64,000 bases of DNA from NCBI GenBank assembly GCA_020637775.1, contig JACKJV010000013.1, positions 27,986-91,985 of the forward strand. The letters are read 5' to 3'. Made by a program: the position numbers and the translations under genes. The notes beneath the pieces were generated by a model. It made no database searches and had not been told where the DNA came from. It saw only the letters and a program-made list of their open reading frames with translations. Source of the stretch: Brucellaceae bacterium. GTDB lineage: Bacteria > Pseudomonadota > Alphaproteobacteria > Rhizobiales > Rhizobiaceae. Below are positions 30,533 to 42,704 of the stretch, piece after piece (position 1 is the stretch's first letter; each line of letters opens with the position of its first letter).

Positions 30533-31117
30533 ATGAGCGAGCAAGGCGAAGCGCGTGACAGCGGCACAAGGCCGCGCCGCTGGGTTTTCATCCTGCCGCT
30601 GGTGCTGTTCGTGGCGCTCTCCGGCGTCTTCCTCATGCAGCTTCTTTCCGGCAAGGATGCGTCCATCGTGCCCTCCGTGCTGATCGGCACGAAGGCACCC
30701 GAAACCGACCTGCCGCCACTGGAAGGCGTGGGTCTGCCCGGATTTTCGACCGAGGTGCTGAAGGGGCGGGTTTCGCTGGTCAATGTCTGGGCGTCGTGGT
30801 GCGTACCCTGCCGGCAGGAACACCCGCTGCTGATGGACCTGGCGAAGGATGGCCGGTTCGAGATCGTCGGGCTGAACTACAAGGACAAGCCGGGGCAGGC
30901 ACGCGCCTTCCTGGCCGATCTCGGCAATCCCTTCACGCGGCTGGGCGTCGACCAGACGGGGCGCGCGGCCATCAACTGGGGTGTCTATGGCGTGCCGGAG
31001 ACCTATCTGGTGGGCAAGGACGGCACGATCCTGTGGAAGCAGACCGGCCCGTTCACACCCGACAGCGTTCGCAGCCGGCTGATGCCGGAAATCGAGAAGG
31101 CGCTGGCGGCGGACTGA
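30533..31117 (+). CDS. ccmG: thiol:disulfide interchange protein CcmG/DsbE
   Basis: A 194-residue membrane-anchored periplasmic thioredoxin that reduces apocytochrome c cysteines before heme attachment. One N-terminal membrane segment (about residues 20-40), then a thioredoxin fold with WASWCVPCRQEHP and the CcmG-type GVYGVPETYLVGKDG containing the cis-Pro. Start ATG at 30533, 7 bases after ccmD; the frame opens further upstream within ccmD. CcmE, F and H must be elsewhere. Confidence 0.94.
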   Translation: MSEQGEARDSGTRPRRWVFILPLVLFVALSGVFLMQLLSGKDASIVPSVLIGTKAPETDLPPLEGVGLPGFSTEVLKGRVSLVNVWASWCVPCRQEHPLLMDLAKDGRFEIVGLNYKDKPGQARAFLADLGNPFTRLGVDQTGRAAINWGVYGVPETYLVGKDGTILWKQTGPFTPDSVRSRLMPEIEKALAAD

Positions 31118-31168
31118 TTTTTCTCCGGTTCGGCTTCCAAAATTTCCGTTCCGGCCTAAGTTGGCCGA

Positions 31169-31711
31169 ATGAACGGCGAGCTTCCCATTTCCTTTCGCAA
31201 GCTGGTGCCCGATGGCGACAGCGTGGAACGCAATATCTGCGGCCATTGCGGGTTCGTGGATTACCAGAACCCGAAGATCGTCGTGGGCGCGGTGGTGCGC
31301 CATGAGGGGCGGATCCTGATGTGCCGGCGGGCCATCGAACCGCGTTCGGGCTTCTGGACCATTCCGGCCGGTTACATGGAACTGGGGGAGACGCCGGAAG
31401 CCGGTGCGGCGCGCGAAGCGATGGAAGAAGCCTGCGCCACGATCCGGATCGAAAGCCTGCTGGCCATCTATTCGGTGCCGCGCATCAGCCAGGTACAGCT
31501 CATCTATCGTGCCACCCTTGCCGATCCGTCCATCGCGGCTGGGCCGGAGAGCACAGCGGTCGGACTCTATGGCTGGGACGAGATACCCCATGACGAGATC
31601 GCCTTTCCCACGGTGCACTGGATGCTGGCCGCCGAAAAGGCCGTTCAGGAGGGCAAGGGCGGTGCGCCGTTCACCAATCCACCCGGCGAGAGCGCCAATC
31701 TGAGACGCTGA
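31169..31711 (+). CDS. NUDIX hydrolase
   Basis: A 180-residue protein with a short N-terminal CGHCG segment, a trimmed zinc-ribbon-like piece seen in NudC/YjaD-type relatives, and a complete Nudix box around residues 70-92 (GYMELGETPEAGAAREAMEE). Hydrolyses nucleoside diphosphates linked to another moiety. The substrate cannot be told from sequence. It follows the ccm genes on the same strand but has a 51-bp gap. Confidence 0.92.
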   Translation: MNGELPISFRKLVPDGDSVERNICGHCGFVDYQNPKIVVGAVVRHEGRILMCRRAIEPRSGFWTIPAGYMELGETPEAGAAREAMEEACATIRIESLLAIYSVPRISQVQLIYRATLADPSIAAGPESTAVGLYGWDEIPHDEIAFPTVHWMLAAEKAVQEGKGGAPFTNPPGESANLRR

Positions 31712-31886
31712 TTGCCGTGCCAAGGCGGCACAGCACGCGCGGACCGTGTTTCCAAATTGCAAAGCAAGTTCGCAATTGGAGACGCAGTTCTCCTGCCGGC
31801 GGCGTTTTTCCGTGGCATGCTGCTTGCTTCACATCTCCTGAAGGGTCAGGTTGACATTTCGTTAACCATAAATTCGGGAAACGGGC

Positions 31887-32330
31887 ATGGTATCGGGGCA
31901 GACAAGGATGGTGGGCCTGCTGGCAATACTGGCGGCCGGACTGATTGCGACAGAGGCGGCGGCCGGTTCCGGCACGGTCGAATTTTCCGGCCGGGTGCCC
32001 GAGCGCGGACGTGCCGCGCTGACGGTCGTGGCTGCCAGCCCGGCAAGTCTTTCCGCCGAATCCGGATTGCAGCTTGTCAGCCGCAACACGACGGGCCGGA
32101 CGATCAGGCGTGTGTTTTCCGTTTCATCAATGGCCGGAAAGGCCATGGCGGCCGAAATCTGGCCGGATGAAGCGGTCATGCGGCCAGGCGAGATGCGACG
32201 GGTGAGCGTGTTCGTGCCCTTTGGCGATGCCAGCAGCCACCGCTACCGTGTCTGCGTCGGCAGTTTCGATCTTTCCGGCGCTTCGCTCGGCCATGTCTGC
32301 ACGGTGCATGCGGCAAGGCGCATCCGATAG
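31887..32330 (+). CDS. hypothetical secreted protein, 147 aa
   Basis: A likely signal peptide spans about residues 1-26 (up to EAAAGSG). The mature part looks beta-rich and has two Cys residues near the C-terminus (VCVGSF and HVCTVH). It reads like a small periplasmic Ig- or chaperone-like fold, but I recognise no family. A half CtrA-like TTAACC and TTGACA lie in the 40 bases upstream. Confidence 0.65.
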   Translation: MVSGQTRMVGLLAILAAGLIATEAAAGSGTVEFSGRVPERGRAALTVVAASPASLSAESGLQLVSRNTTGRTIRRVFSVSSMAGKAMAAEIWPDEAVMRPGEMRRVSVFVPFGDASSHRYRVCVGSFDLSGASLGHVCTVHAARRIR

Positions 32331-32351
32331 GAAACAGTGGCGGCGGGACGC

Positions 32352-33005
32352 TCAGCCGCTCTTGCTGCCGGCTTCTTCCAGCGAATGTTTCATGATGAGC
32401 GGCATCTGGCTCATGGTGAAGACGAGCGTGATCGGCATGATGCCCCAGACCTTGAAAGCGACCCAGGTGTCGGTGGAGAACATCCGCCAGACCGCTTCGT
32501 TGACCACGGCGAGGAAGATGAAGAAGAGCCCCCAGCGCAGGGTCAGCTTGCGCCAGCCCTCGGCATCCAGCCGGAAGGCGCTGTCGAAGACATAGCCGAG
32601 CAGCGATTTGCCGAAGACAAGCCCGCCGAGCAGGATCACGCCGAACAGCGTGTTGACGATGGTGGGCTTCATCTTGATGAAGGTCTCGTCATGCAGCCAC
32701 AGGGTCAGGCCGCCGAAGACGAAGACGATAACGCCGGAAATCAGCGGCATGATCGGCAGGGTGCGCACCAGCAACCACGATACGCCCAGGGCGATGGCGG
32801 TGGCAGCCATGAACAGGCCGGTGGCGATGAAGAGCGGGCCACCCAGATCCGCCAGGGCCGGAAAGCGCGCCGCCAGCCATTCGCCGCGGGAATTGGCGAA
32901 GAAAAACACAACGAGCGGGCCCAGTTCCAGCGCCAGCTTGAGCAGCGGGTTCATTTCCCTGCGCTTCGGATCGGAGGGATCGCGCTCGAAAACTGGCTCG
33001 GACAT
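32352..33005 (-). CDS. yciB: YciB/IspZ family inner-membrane septation protein
   Basis: A 217-residue membrane protein with five or six hydrophobic segments. Family marks include [15 protein letters not shown] near the N-terminus, [20 protein letters not shown], and the final [19 protein letters not shown]. YciB takes part in envelope synthesis and septation. It lies just downstream of ftsY on the same strand, as in many alphaproteobacteria. Confidence 0.94.
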   Translation of the reverse strand: MSEPVFERDPSDPKRREMNPLLKLALELGPLVVFFFANSRGEWLAARFPALADLGGPLFIATGLFMAATAIALGVSWLLVRTLPIMPLISGVIVFVFGGLTLWLHDETFIKMKPTIVNTLFGVILLGGLVFGKSLLGYVFDSAFRLDAEGWRKLTLRWGLFFIFLAVVNEAVWRMFSTDTWVAFKVWGIMPITLVFTMSQMPLIMKHSLEEAGSKSG

Positions 33006-33115
33006 GGGGGCCTTCCGGTGGTTTGATACAAGGGTCTGGCGGGCGGGAATGCCCGGTTCCTTCCTTCACCTAGTGGATCGGCGCGGCCTTTGCCAGTGCG
33101 ACCCTGCAACGGGCG

Positions 33116-34540
<1,425 letters not shown>

Positions 34541-34570
34541 GCCGTTATCCCGCTTCCTGCGCCTGGCGCC

Positions 34571-35851
34571 TCATGCCGCGCCGGCCAGTGCCGGCCGCGT
34601 CAGCAGTTTTTCCCCGTCGTGGCCGGTGATGGCCACCGACACGATGTCGCCCGGCGCGCCTTCGGCGGCCGCCAGGGTGAAATCCTCCGTGCGGCCAATG
34701 CCGGGTTTTTCGACAAGTACGCGCGCGGTGGCGCCGCTGCGCGCCTGCAAATGCGCGGCATAGGCACGGTCACCGGCTTCGCGCAGGCGCGCGGCGCGGG
34801 CCTTGCGTATCGTCTTGTCCACCTGCGGCATGCGTGCGGCCGGTGTGCCCTTGCGCGCGGAGAAGGGAAAGACATGAAGATGCGTGATTCCGCAATCGGC
34901 CACCAGGTTCAGCGTGTTCTCGAACATGGCGTCGGTTTCGGTGGGAAAACCGGCGATCAGGTCGGCGCCGAAGACGATGTCGGGGCGAAGCCGGCGAATC
35001 TCCTCGCAGAAGCGTATGGAATCATCGCGCAAATGGCGGCGCTTCATGCGCTTGAGGATCATGTCGTCGCCAGCCTGCAGCGAGAGATGCAGGTGCGGCA
35101 TCAGGCGCGGTTGCGTGGCGATGGCTTCCAGCAAGGCGTCGTCGGCCTCGATGGAATCGATGGAGGAAAGGCGCAGGCGATCGAGATCGGGCACCTGCGC
35201 GAGGATCGTAGCGACGAGACGGCCGAGTTTCGGACTGCCGGGAAGGTCGGCGCCCCATGAGGTGAGATCCACGCCGGTCAGGACGACCTCGCGATAGCCG
35301 TTGCCGACCAGGCGCCTGACCTGTTCCACCACGCTGCCTGCGGGCACGGACCGCGAATGGCCACGGCCATAGGGGATGATGCAGAAGGTGCAGCGATGGT
35401 CGCAGCCGTTCTGGACCTGCACGAAGGCGCGGGCGCGGCCCTCGATGGCGTCGACCATGTGGGACGCCGTCTCGCGCACCTCGAAAATGTCGTTGACGCG
35501 CACCTTCTCGAAATCGTTGATGCCGAACTCCGGCAGGGCGCGGTAGCTTTGCGCCTTCAGCTTGTCGTCATTGCCGATGACGAGGTCGACCTCGCCCATG
35601 GCGCCAAAGGTTTCCGCCTCGGTCTGGGCAGCGCATCCGGTGACGATGATGCGGGCATCCGGATTTTCGCGCCGGGCCTTGCGGATGGTCTGGCGGGCCT
35701 GCCGCACGGCCTCCGCCGTCACGGCGCAGGTGTTGACGACGATGGCGCCGCCTTCGAGCGTGCCGAGACCCGCGGCCTCGGCCTCGCGCTTCATGACCTC
35801 CGACTCGTAGGCATTGAGGCGGCAGCCGAATGTGACGATCTCCACGCCCAT
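34571..35851 (-). CDS. mtaB: tRNA t6A37 methylthiotransferase
   Basis: A 426-residue radical-SAM methylthiotransferase converting t6A37 to ms2t6A37 in tRNA. N-terminal UPF0004 cysteines appear in TFGCRLNAYESE, VVNTCAV and VTGCAAQ; the SAM cluster is NGCDHRCTFCIIPYGRG; a TRAM-like C-terminus follows. The ATG at 35851 shares one base with the dapF stop (TGATG), so it is coupled to dapF; the frame's earlier start codons lie inside dapF and are rejected. Confidence 0.95.
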   Translation of the reverse strand: MGVEIVTFGCRLNAYESEVMKREAEAAGLGTLEGGAIVVNTCAVTAEAVRQARQTIRKARRENPDARIIVTGCAAQTEAETFGAMGEVDLVIGNDDKLKAQSYRALPEFGINDFEKVRVNDIFEVRETASHMVDAIEGRARAFVQVQNGCDHRCTFCIIPYGRGHSRSVPAGSVVEQVRRLVGNGYREVVLTGVDLTSWGADLPGSPKLGRLVATILAQVPDLDRLRLSSIDSIEADDALLEAIATQPRLMPHLHLSLQAGDDMILKRMKRRHLRDDSIRFCEEIRRLRPDIVFGADLIAGFPTETDAMFENTLNLVADCGITHLHVFPFSARKGTPAARMPQVDKTIRKARAARLREAGDRAYAAHLQARSGATARVLVEKPGIGRTEDFTLAAAEGAPGDIVSVAITGHDGEKLLTRPALAGAA

Positions 35852-36732
35852 CAGGCCGCGCCCTCCGCATCGCGTTTCCATGCGCCGGTTTCCGGATCCA
35901 GCGTCCCGGAAAATTCCCATTCGGCGGGGCCGGTCATGACAACATGGTTGTCATCGTTCCATTCGATGCCGAGCGGCCCGCCCGGAACGGTGACCGTGAC
36001 GGCGCGCTCCATGCGGCGCAGGCGAATGGCGGCCACCGCGGTGGCGCAGGCGGCGGAACCGCAGGCGCGTGTCAGGCCGGCGCCGCGCTCCCAGGTGCGG
36101 ATCGTCACCTGCGTGCGTGAATGAATCCGGGCGATGGAAATGTTGGCGCGCTCGGGGAAAATCGGGTGATTTTCCAGCAGTGGCCCGAAGCGCTCCAGAT
36201 CGTAGGACCAGACATCGCGATCGACCCAGAAGATGGCGTGCGGATTGCCCATGGACACCACGGAAGGCGAATGCAGCACGGGCGCGTCGATCGGGCCGAT
36301 CTGCAGTTCGATCATGCGGGTGTCGTGAAATTCCTCGGCCAGCGGTATATCCCGCCAGCCAAAGCGGGGGACGCCCATGTCCACCGAGATCAGTCCGTCG
36401 GCATGTTCCTGCGCCGTCAGGATGCCGGCCAGTGTCTGGAAGGTGAAGGCGGTGCGCCCGGTCTCGGCGGACAGCGCCTGGACGACGCATCTGGTGCCAT
36501 TGCCGCAGGCCTGCGCCTGGCTGCCGTCGCTGTTGATGATCTCGATATAGTTGTCCGTGCCTTCGACGCGGGGATCGTGAACCGCCATGATCTGGTCGAA
36601 CGCCGTTGCCGGATCGGATGCCAAAGCCCGTGCGGCCGATGGTGCAATCCGGTCGGCGCGGCCGCGCATGTCGGCCACGATGATCTGGTTGCCCAGTCCG
36701 TTCATCTTCGCAAAGGGTGCTGGCGCCGCCAT
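35851..36732 (-). CDS. dapF: diaminopimelate epimerase
   Basis: Converts LL- to meso-diaminopimelate for lysine and peptidoglycan. The 293-residue protein has both catalytic Cys blocks, ACGNGTRC and [11 protein letters not shown], and the N-terminal [10 protein letters not shown]. Its stop overlaps the mtaB start. dapF-mtaB-ftsY-yciB run in one direction. Confidence 0.96.
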   Translation of the reverse strand: MAAPAPFAKMNGLGNQIIVADMRGRADRIAPSAARALASDPATAFDQIMAVHDPRVEGTDNYIEIINSDGSQAQACGNGTRCVVQALSAETGRTAFTFQTLAGILTAQEHADGLISVDMGVPRFGWRDIPLAEEFHDTRMIELQIGPIDAPVLHSPSVVSMGNPHAIFWVDRDVWSYDLERFGPLLENHPIFPERANISIARIHSRTQVTIRTWERGAGLTRACGSAACATAVAAIRLRRMERAVTVTVPGGPLGIEWNDDNHVVMTGPAEWEFSGTLDPETGAWKRDAEGAA

Positions 36733-36832
36733 CGGCTTTCTGGCTCCGTTCTTCGCGCCCTATATGGCCGAAGCAGCGGCACAATTCCAGTCATGCGCGG
36801 TGCAAGCGGCCACAGGGGTGGCGAAACCGCCT

Positions 36833-37918
36833 TCAGGCCGCAGCCGCTGCGCCCGGCACATCGAACACTTCGCCCGGCAGCATGGGGCGGAAGCGTTGGC
36901 GCTCCACGCCCGCGGCATCGAGGGCGGCATGCAGGTGCCGGCGCGGCTCCTCGATGGCCTCGTCGGTGAGCTGGAACGTGCCCCAGTGGTGGCCGGCGGC
37001 CCATTGCGCATTGGCGAGCCGGAAGCCTTCCACAGCCTCGGACGGGTTCTGGTGCTGACCCTTCATGAACCAGCGCGGCTCATAGGCGCCGAAGGGCAGG
37101 ATGGCGAGCCGGAAGCCGCCATGTTTCCCGGCCGCCGCGCGATAGTTGCGTCCATCGTGGAAACCCGTGTCGCCCACATGGTAGATGCGTCCGGCCGGTG
37201 TCTCGATGACAAAGGCGGCCCACAGCGCCATGCGCCGGTCGGTCATGCCGCGCGCCGACCAGTGGTGGCAGGGTTCGAAGTGGATGCTTGCCGCCCCGGC
37301 CTGGACACGGTCGCCCCAGTCGCCGGCCATGATCTTCATCCCGGGTATCGCAGGCCGGACGATCGCATCATTGCCGAGCGGGGTGATGACCAGCGGCGCG
37401 TGGGCCTGATGCAGGCGGGCCAGCGTGTCCAGGTCAAGGTGGTCGTAGTGGTTGTGCGTGAGCAGCACGATGTCGACGGGCGGCAGGTCGGAAAAGGCGA
37501 TGCCCGGCGCATTGACGCGCTTCGGCCCGGCGAAGGAGACCGGAGAGGCGCGATCCGACCAGACGGGGTCGGTGAGGATGTTGAGGCCCGCGGCCTGAAT
37601 GAGCAGTGTGGCATGGCCGACCATGGTCACCCTCATGCCGCTTCCGTTCACGCGCGCGTCCGGCTTTGCGGGCGCATGGGGTGGATCGAAGCGCCTGGGC
37701 CATGCCGCCCGCCCGCCACCGAATTGCCAGCGCAACAGATCGGTGAAGCCGCGCGGCTCGATGCCGTCGGGGTTGAAAAAGGTCCGCCCGTCGAAATGGT
37801 CGCTGACCGGGCCGTCATAATACGGGTTGGCACGCGCACCGCGCATCCAGGAAAAAGTGCCTGCCACGGCCGCCAGTCCTCCGGTCGCCGCCAGGGCGAG
37901 AAATCGTCTTCGGTTCAT
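36833..37918 (-). CDS. metallo-beta-lactamase-fold hydrolase, NAPE-PLD-like
   Basis: A 361-residue protein with a Tat-like N-terminus (NRRRFLALAATGG) and the metal motif LTHNHYDHLD (HxHxDH), later GDTGFHDG and a histidine-rich HFEPCHHWS. Order and length match the group related to N-acyl-phosphatidylethanolamine phospholipase D and RomA. The substrate is unknown; export is inferred from the Arg-Arg leader. The upstream 100 bp to dapF on the plus side hold nothing else. Confidence 0.85.
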   Translation of the reverse strand: MNRRRFLALAATGGLAAVAGTFSWMRGARANPYYDGPVSDHFDGRTFFNPDGIEPRGFTDLLRWQFGGGRAAWPRRFDPPHAPAKPDARVNGSGMRVTMVGHATLLIQAAGLNILTDPVWSDRASPVSFAGPKRVNAPGIAFSDLPPVDIVLLTHNHYDHLDLDTLARLHQAHAPLVITPLGNDAIVRPAIPGMKIMAGDWGDRVQAGAASIHFEPCHHWSARGMTDRRMALWAAFVIETPAGRIYHVGDTGFHDGRNYRAAAGKHGGFRLAILPFGAYEPRWFMKGQHQNPSEAVEGFRLANAQWAAGHHWGTFQLTDEAIEEPRRHLHAALDAAGVERQRFRPMLPGEVFDVPGAAAAA

Positions 37919-37981
37919 GAACTCCAGATAGGCACTTCGGGCTGGACCGTCCAGAGCGGCGCGGCTGGCCCGCCTTGCCGG

Positions 37982-38143
37982 TCAGGCGATGGCGACAATG
38001 CCGAGCAGCACCAGCAGGAACAGGACGAGCAGCACACCGATGAGGATCTTCGCCCCGGTCATGGCGACGCCCGAAAGCGTGTTGAGACCCAGAAGCGAGG
38101 CTACGGCTGCGACGATGAGAAGAATGATGATCCATTTGATCAT
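37982..38143 (-). CDS. DUF1328 small membrane protein
   Basis: A 53-residue peptide with two hydrophobic helices, beginning MIKWIIILLIVAAVASLLG, the DUF1328/UPF0391 pattern. GGAGT lies 7 bases before the ATG. Function unknown; relatives are often stress-induced. Confidence 0.88.
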   Translation of the reverse strand: MIKWIIILLIVAAVASLLGLNTLSGVAMTGAKILIGVLLVLFLLVLLGIVAIA

Positions 38144-38369
38144 GGAAATGACTCCGGTTGACTTTTTCCGGCAAGGCCGGCCCTCGATTGTCTCAATGCG
38201 GGAGGCGCGGCGAGGTTCCAGGCATGCCGGGAAACCGACTTGGCGGGCTTTCCGGAGGCGCAACAACACATTATTAACCCTGAATGGTTGAACATGCCGC
38301 CAAAGTGCCGTTTTCTGGGTGCAGTCAGGGCGCGAAACATGGTCGCGCGATGAATAGAGGGTTTGCAAG

Positions 38370-38924
38370 ATGGGGATGAAGCACTGGGCAATGGCCTCGC
38401 TCGGCATATGCGCGCTGGGCCTTTCGGCCTGCCAGAGCGAGCGCCTGGGCCGCCTGAACACGCAGCCCGCACCGTTGACGCCGGCGCCGGTGGCACCGGT
38501 GACACAGGGCCAGTTGCCGCCGCCTTCGCAGCCCCAGGCCAACGACCCGTCGCAATTTCCCGTGGCACCCGGCACCGAAACCGGCGAGACGGAGGTGGCG
38601 GCCACCGACCTGACGCAGCCGTCCCAGCCGCCTGCCGGTGCCCAGCCGTTGACGAAGAACGCGATGGTGGGGAGCTGGACCACGACGAGCGGGGGAACGA
38701 GCTGCCAGATGTTCCTGACGCTGACCAAGTATGGCAGCGGTTCACGCGGCGGTACGCGCGGCTGCGCCGGAGACATGGCCAGTGTGCGCGGCTGGGACGT
38801 GAAGGGTTCGCAGGTGGTGCTCTACAACGAGAGCGGCGATACGGTGGCCCGGCTTTACAAGTCCGGCGACGAAAAGCTTGACGGCACGACCAGTTCGGGC
38901 CAAGCGGTCTCCGTCTTCCGCTGA
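38370..38924 (+). CDS. omp19: outer-membrane lipoprotein Omp19-like, Inh-type protease inhibitor domain
   Basis: A 184-residue lipoprotein. The lipobox LSAC places the lipidated Cys at residue 21, followed by QSERLGRL, then a Pro/Gln-rich linker to about residue 95, then a beta-barrel domain with GSWTTTSGGTSCQM and GWDVKGSQVVLYNESGD. This matches the layout of Brucella Omp19, an outer-membrane lipoprotein shown to inhibit host proteases. Here a role in protecting the envelope from proteases is inferred. Domain disulfide Cys residues are present. Confidence 0.85.
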   Translation: MGMKHWAMASLGICALGLSACQSERLGRLNTQPAPLTPAPVAPVTQGQLPPPSQPQANDPSQFPVAPGTETGETEVAATDLTQPSQPPAGAQPLTKNAMVGSWTTTSGGTSCQMFLTLTKYGSGSRGGTRGCAGDMASVRGWDVKGSQVVLYNESGDTVARLYKSGDEKLDGTTSSGQAVSVFR

Positions 38925-38980
38925 CGGTCCGGCCAGGGTCCGGCGGCACGTCCGACGTCATCCCACAGGCCCGCTTGCGC

Positions 38981-40147
38981 ATGGCTGTACCGCAATCGCC
39001 ACCCACCCACCAGTCCGTCCTTGAACGGTACGATCATCTGGCGCGCTCGGGAAAGCTGCAGGCCGACCCGGAACAGCGCCATATCGCCATGCGCCTGGAC
39101 CGGCTGATCGGCGAGATGGCGGAAAAGCGGCTGCAGCGCAAATCCTCGGCACTGGGCTGGATGTTCGCCAAGCGCAAGCCGAAGCGCGAGCCGGTGCGCG
39201 GCCTCTATCTTCATGGCGGTGTCGGCCGGGGCAAAACCATGCTGATGGACATGTTCTTCGAGCATGCGCCGGCACGGCGCAAGCGGCGCGCCCATTTCAA
39301 CGACTTCATGGCCGATGTGCATGACCGCATCGGCCGGCACCGGGCAGCGGTCAAGGCCGGCACGGCGCGTGGCGACGATCCGATCCCGCCGGTGGCCAGC
39401 GACATCGCGGCGGAAAGCTGGCTGATCTGTTTCGATGAGTTCACCGTGACCGACATTGCCGACGCAATGATCCTCAGCCGGCTGTTCTCCGCGCTTTTTG
39501 CCGAGGGCGTGGTGCTCGTGGCAACATCCAATGTCGCGCCAGGGAACCTGTACAAGGACGGTCTCAACCGGTCTCTCTTCACGCCTTTCATCGACATTCT
39601 CGAGCGCCATACGGACGTGATGAACGTGGATGTCGAGATCGACTACCGGCTGCGCGAACTCGACCGGCTGCCGGTTTATGTCACCCCGCTGGGGCCGGAA
39701 GCGGATGCGGCGATGGACAAGGCCTGGGCGCGGCTGACCGGCGGCATGCCCGAACAGTCCGTGTCGATCGAACTGAAAGGGCGCGCCATTCACGTGGCGC
39801 GCGCGGCGGGCCGGGCGGCGCGCTTTTCCTTTCACGACCTTTGCGTCAAGCCAATGGGCGCGCGCGACTTCCTGGCCATTGCCGACCGTTTCGACGCCAT
39901 CGTGCTGGATGGCGTGCCGGTGATGGGCAACGAGACGCGCAACGAGGCCAAGCGTTTCATCCTGATGATCGACACGCTTTATGACCGGCGGGTCCGCCTG
40001 ATCCTGTCGGCCGAAGCCGGGCCGACGGACCTCTACAAGGGAACGCATGGCACGGAGCTGTTCGAATTCGACCGCACGGCCTCGCGGCTGATCGAGATGC
40101 AGAGCGCGGAATGGATCACGCATACGCGCGACCACGACAAGGGCTAG
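38981..40147 (+). CDS. zapE: cell division protein ZapE (AFG1-like ATPase)
   Basis: A 388-residue P-loop ATPase of the ZapE/AFG1 family, which modulates the FtsZ ring. Walker A GGVGRGKTMLMD, then HFNDFMADVH and Walker B ICFDEFTVTDIADAM are visible. The ATG at 38981 is used; a TTG two codons earlier is possible. It is the gene before mdh in many Hyphomicrobiales. No terminator is evident in the 375-bp gap after it. Confidence 0.94.
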   Translation: MAVPQSPPTHQSVLERYDHLARSGKLQADPEQRHIAMRLDRLIGEMAEKRLQRKSSALGWMFAKRKPKREPVRGLYLHGGVGRGKTMLMDMFFEHAPARRKRRAHFNDFMADVHDRIGRHRAAVKAGTARGDDPIPPVASDIAAESWLICFDEFTVTDIADAMILSRLFSALFAEGVVLVATSNVAPGNLYKDGLNRSLFTPFIDILERHTDVMNVDVEIDYRLRELDRLPVYVTPLGPEADAAMDKAWARLTGGMPEQSVSIELKGRAIHVARAAGRAARFSFHDLCVKPMGARDFLAIADRFDAIVLDGVPVMGNETRNEAKRFILMIDTLYDRRVRLILSAEAGPTDLYKGTHGTELFEFDRTASRLIEMQSAEWITHTRDHDKG

Positions 40148-40316
40148 CCAATCCGCTTGCCGCAGCCATGGCCGAAGCGCCGTGAAAGCTTGGCCGAAAG
40201 CATGGCATGGCCAAGGGTGGACGGCAGGTGGCAGACGTGGAAGGGTTGCAAACAGGCACCGGGAACGGTGGTGCAGATCGGCCGCCGGGCATGAAAGTGG
40301 TTTTGCCTTCTGGAAA

Positions 40317-40338
40317 ATTCTTACTTTTACGTAAGAAT
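40317..40338. repeat. AT-rich inverted repeat upstream of mdh
   Basis: ATTCTTAC and GTAAGAAT, 8 bp each and perfect, flank TTTTAC. It lies 185-206 bases before mdh, in a markedly AT-rich patch and just upstream of the operator pair. Likely a regulator site or part of the promoter region. Confidence 0.5.
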
Positions 40339-40345
40339 AGATTAA

Positions 40346-40387
40346 TTCAACCGATTGATTTTGCTGGCAACCAAAGAATCGGTTGAA
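40346..40387. promoter_or_regulatory. paired operator upstream of mdh-suc operon
   Basis: TTCAACCGATT (40346-40356) and its exact reverse complement AATCGGTTGAA (40377-40387) flank 20 bases. The first copy extends to TCAACCGATTGA, a near-palindrome around a central CG as in LacI-family operators. The two CG centres are 28 bp apart. The same 13-mer TTCAACCGATTGA recurs before sdhC at 61995. Confidence 0.65.
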
Positions 40388-40519
40388 AAAAAGGCGGGCC
40401 GAGTCTATGCGAACTCCGGCAAACCGGATGCTTTGGCATGTCCGGCCGCTGAACCATTCCTGCCCGTTTCTCAGGCTCATGGCGGGCCTTTCCCGCGGGC
40501 GCAGCAAAGGGAAAACTAG

Positions 40520-41488
<969 letters not shown>

Positions 41489-41501
41489 GGAGAGGGTTTC
41501 C

Positions 41502-42698
41502 ATGAACATTCATGAGTATCAGGCCAAGCAGGTCCTGAAAGGCTATGGTGCGCCCGTCGCCGACGGCGTGGCCATTTTCGAGGCTTCCGAGGCTGAAGCC
41601 GCCGCCAAGGCGCTGCCGGGTCCGCTCTTCGTGGTCAAGTCGCAGATTCACGCCGGCGGCCGCGGCAAGGGCAAGTTCAAGGAATTGCCGAGCGACGCCA
41701 AGGGCGGCGTCCGCCTTGCCAGGTCGGTGGAAGAGGTGGTCGCCAATGCCAACGAGATGCTTGGCAACACGCTGGTAACCAAGCAGACCGGCCCGGCCGG
41801 CAAGCAGGTCAACCGCCTCTATATCGAGGACGGTGCGGATATCGACCGCGAGCTGTACCTCTCCATCCTCGTCGACCGCACGGTCGGCCGCAACGCCTTC
41901 GTCGTGTCCACCGAGGGCGGCATGGACATCGAGGCGGTTGCCGAGGAGACGCCGGAGAAGATCGTCACGGTGGCGATCGACCCGGACGCGGGCGTGACGG
42001 AGGCCGATGCGGCCGCGCTGTGCGATGCGCTGAAGCTCGACGGCGCGGCGCGCGAGGACGGCATGAAGCTGTTCCCGATCCTCTACACGGCCTATACCGA
42101 GAAGGACATGAGCCTGCTGGAGGTCAATCCGCTGATCGTCATGACCGACGGGCATCTGCGTGTGCTCGACGCCAAGGTCTCCTTCGACAACAACGCGCTC
42201 TTCCGCCACGACGACATCCTCGCCCTGCGCGACAAGACGGAAGAGGACGAGAAGGAAATCGAGGCCTCCAAGTATGACCTCGCCTATGTGGCGCTGGACG
42301 GCAATATCGGCTGCATGGTCAATGGTGCCGGCCTTGCGATGGCGACCATGGACATCATCAAGCTCTACGGCGCGGAGCCGGCGAACTTCCTGGATGTCGG
42401 CGGCGGCGCGTCGAAGGAAAAGGTCACGGCCGCGTTCAAGATCATCACCGCGGATCCGAATGTGAAGGGCATCCTGGTCAACATCTTCGGCGGCATCATG
42501 AAATGCGACGTCATCGCCGAGGGCGTGGTCGCCGCCGTCAAGGAAGTGGGCCTGCAGGTGCCGCTGGTGGTGCGCCTCGAAGGCACCAATGTGGATCTGG
42601 GCAAGCAGATCATCAACGAATCCGGCCTCAATGTCATTGCGGCCGACGATCTGGACGACGCGGCGCAGAAGATCGTCGCGGCTGTGAAGGGAGCCTGA
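41502..42698 (+). CDS. sucC: succinyl-CoA synthetase beta subunit
   Basis: A 398-residue ATP-grasp subunit that binds nucleotide and, with SucD, makes succinate and ATP/GTP from succinyl-CoA. Starts [16 protein letters not shown]; contains [14 protein letters not shown] and [12 protein letters not shown] near the C-terminus. GGAGAGGG precedes the ATG, 13 bases after mdh. Confidence 0.97.
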   Translation: MNIHEYQAKQVLKGYGAPVADGVAIFEASEAEAAAKALPGPLFVVKSQIHAGGRGKGKFKELPSDAKGGVRLARSVEEVVANANEMLGNTLVTKQTGPAGKQVNRLYIEDGADIDRELYLSILVDRTVGRNAFVVSTEGGMDIEAVAEETPEKIVTVAIDPDAGVTEADAAALCDALKLDGAAREDGMKLFPILYTAYTEKDMSLLEVNPLIVMTDGHLRVLDAKVSFDNNALFRHDDILALRDKTEEDEKEIEASKYDLAYVALDGNIGCMVNGAGLAMATMDIIKLYGAEPANFLDVGGGASKEKVTAAFKIITADPNVKGILVNIFGGIMKCDVIAEGVVAAVKEVGLQVPLVVRLEGTNVDLGKQIINESGLNVIAADDLDDAAQKIVAAVKGA

Positions 42699-42704
42699 TA
42701 CCCC

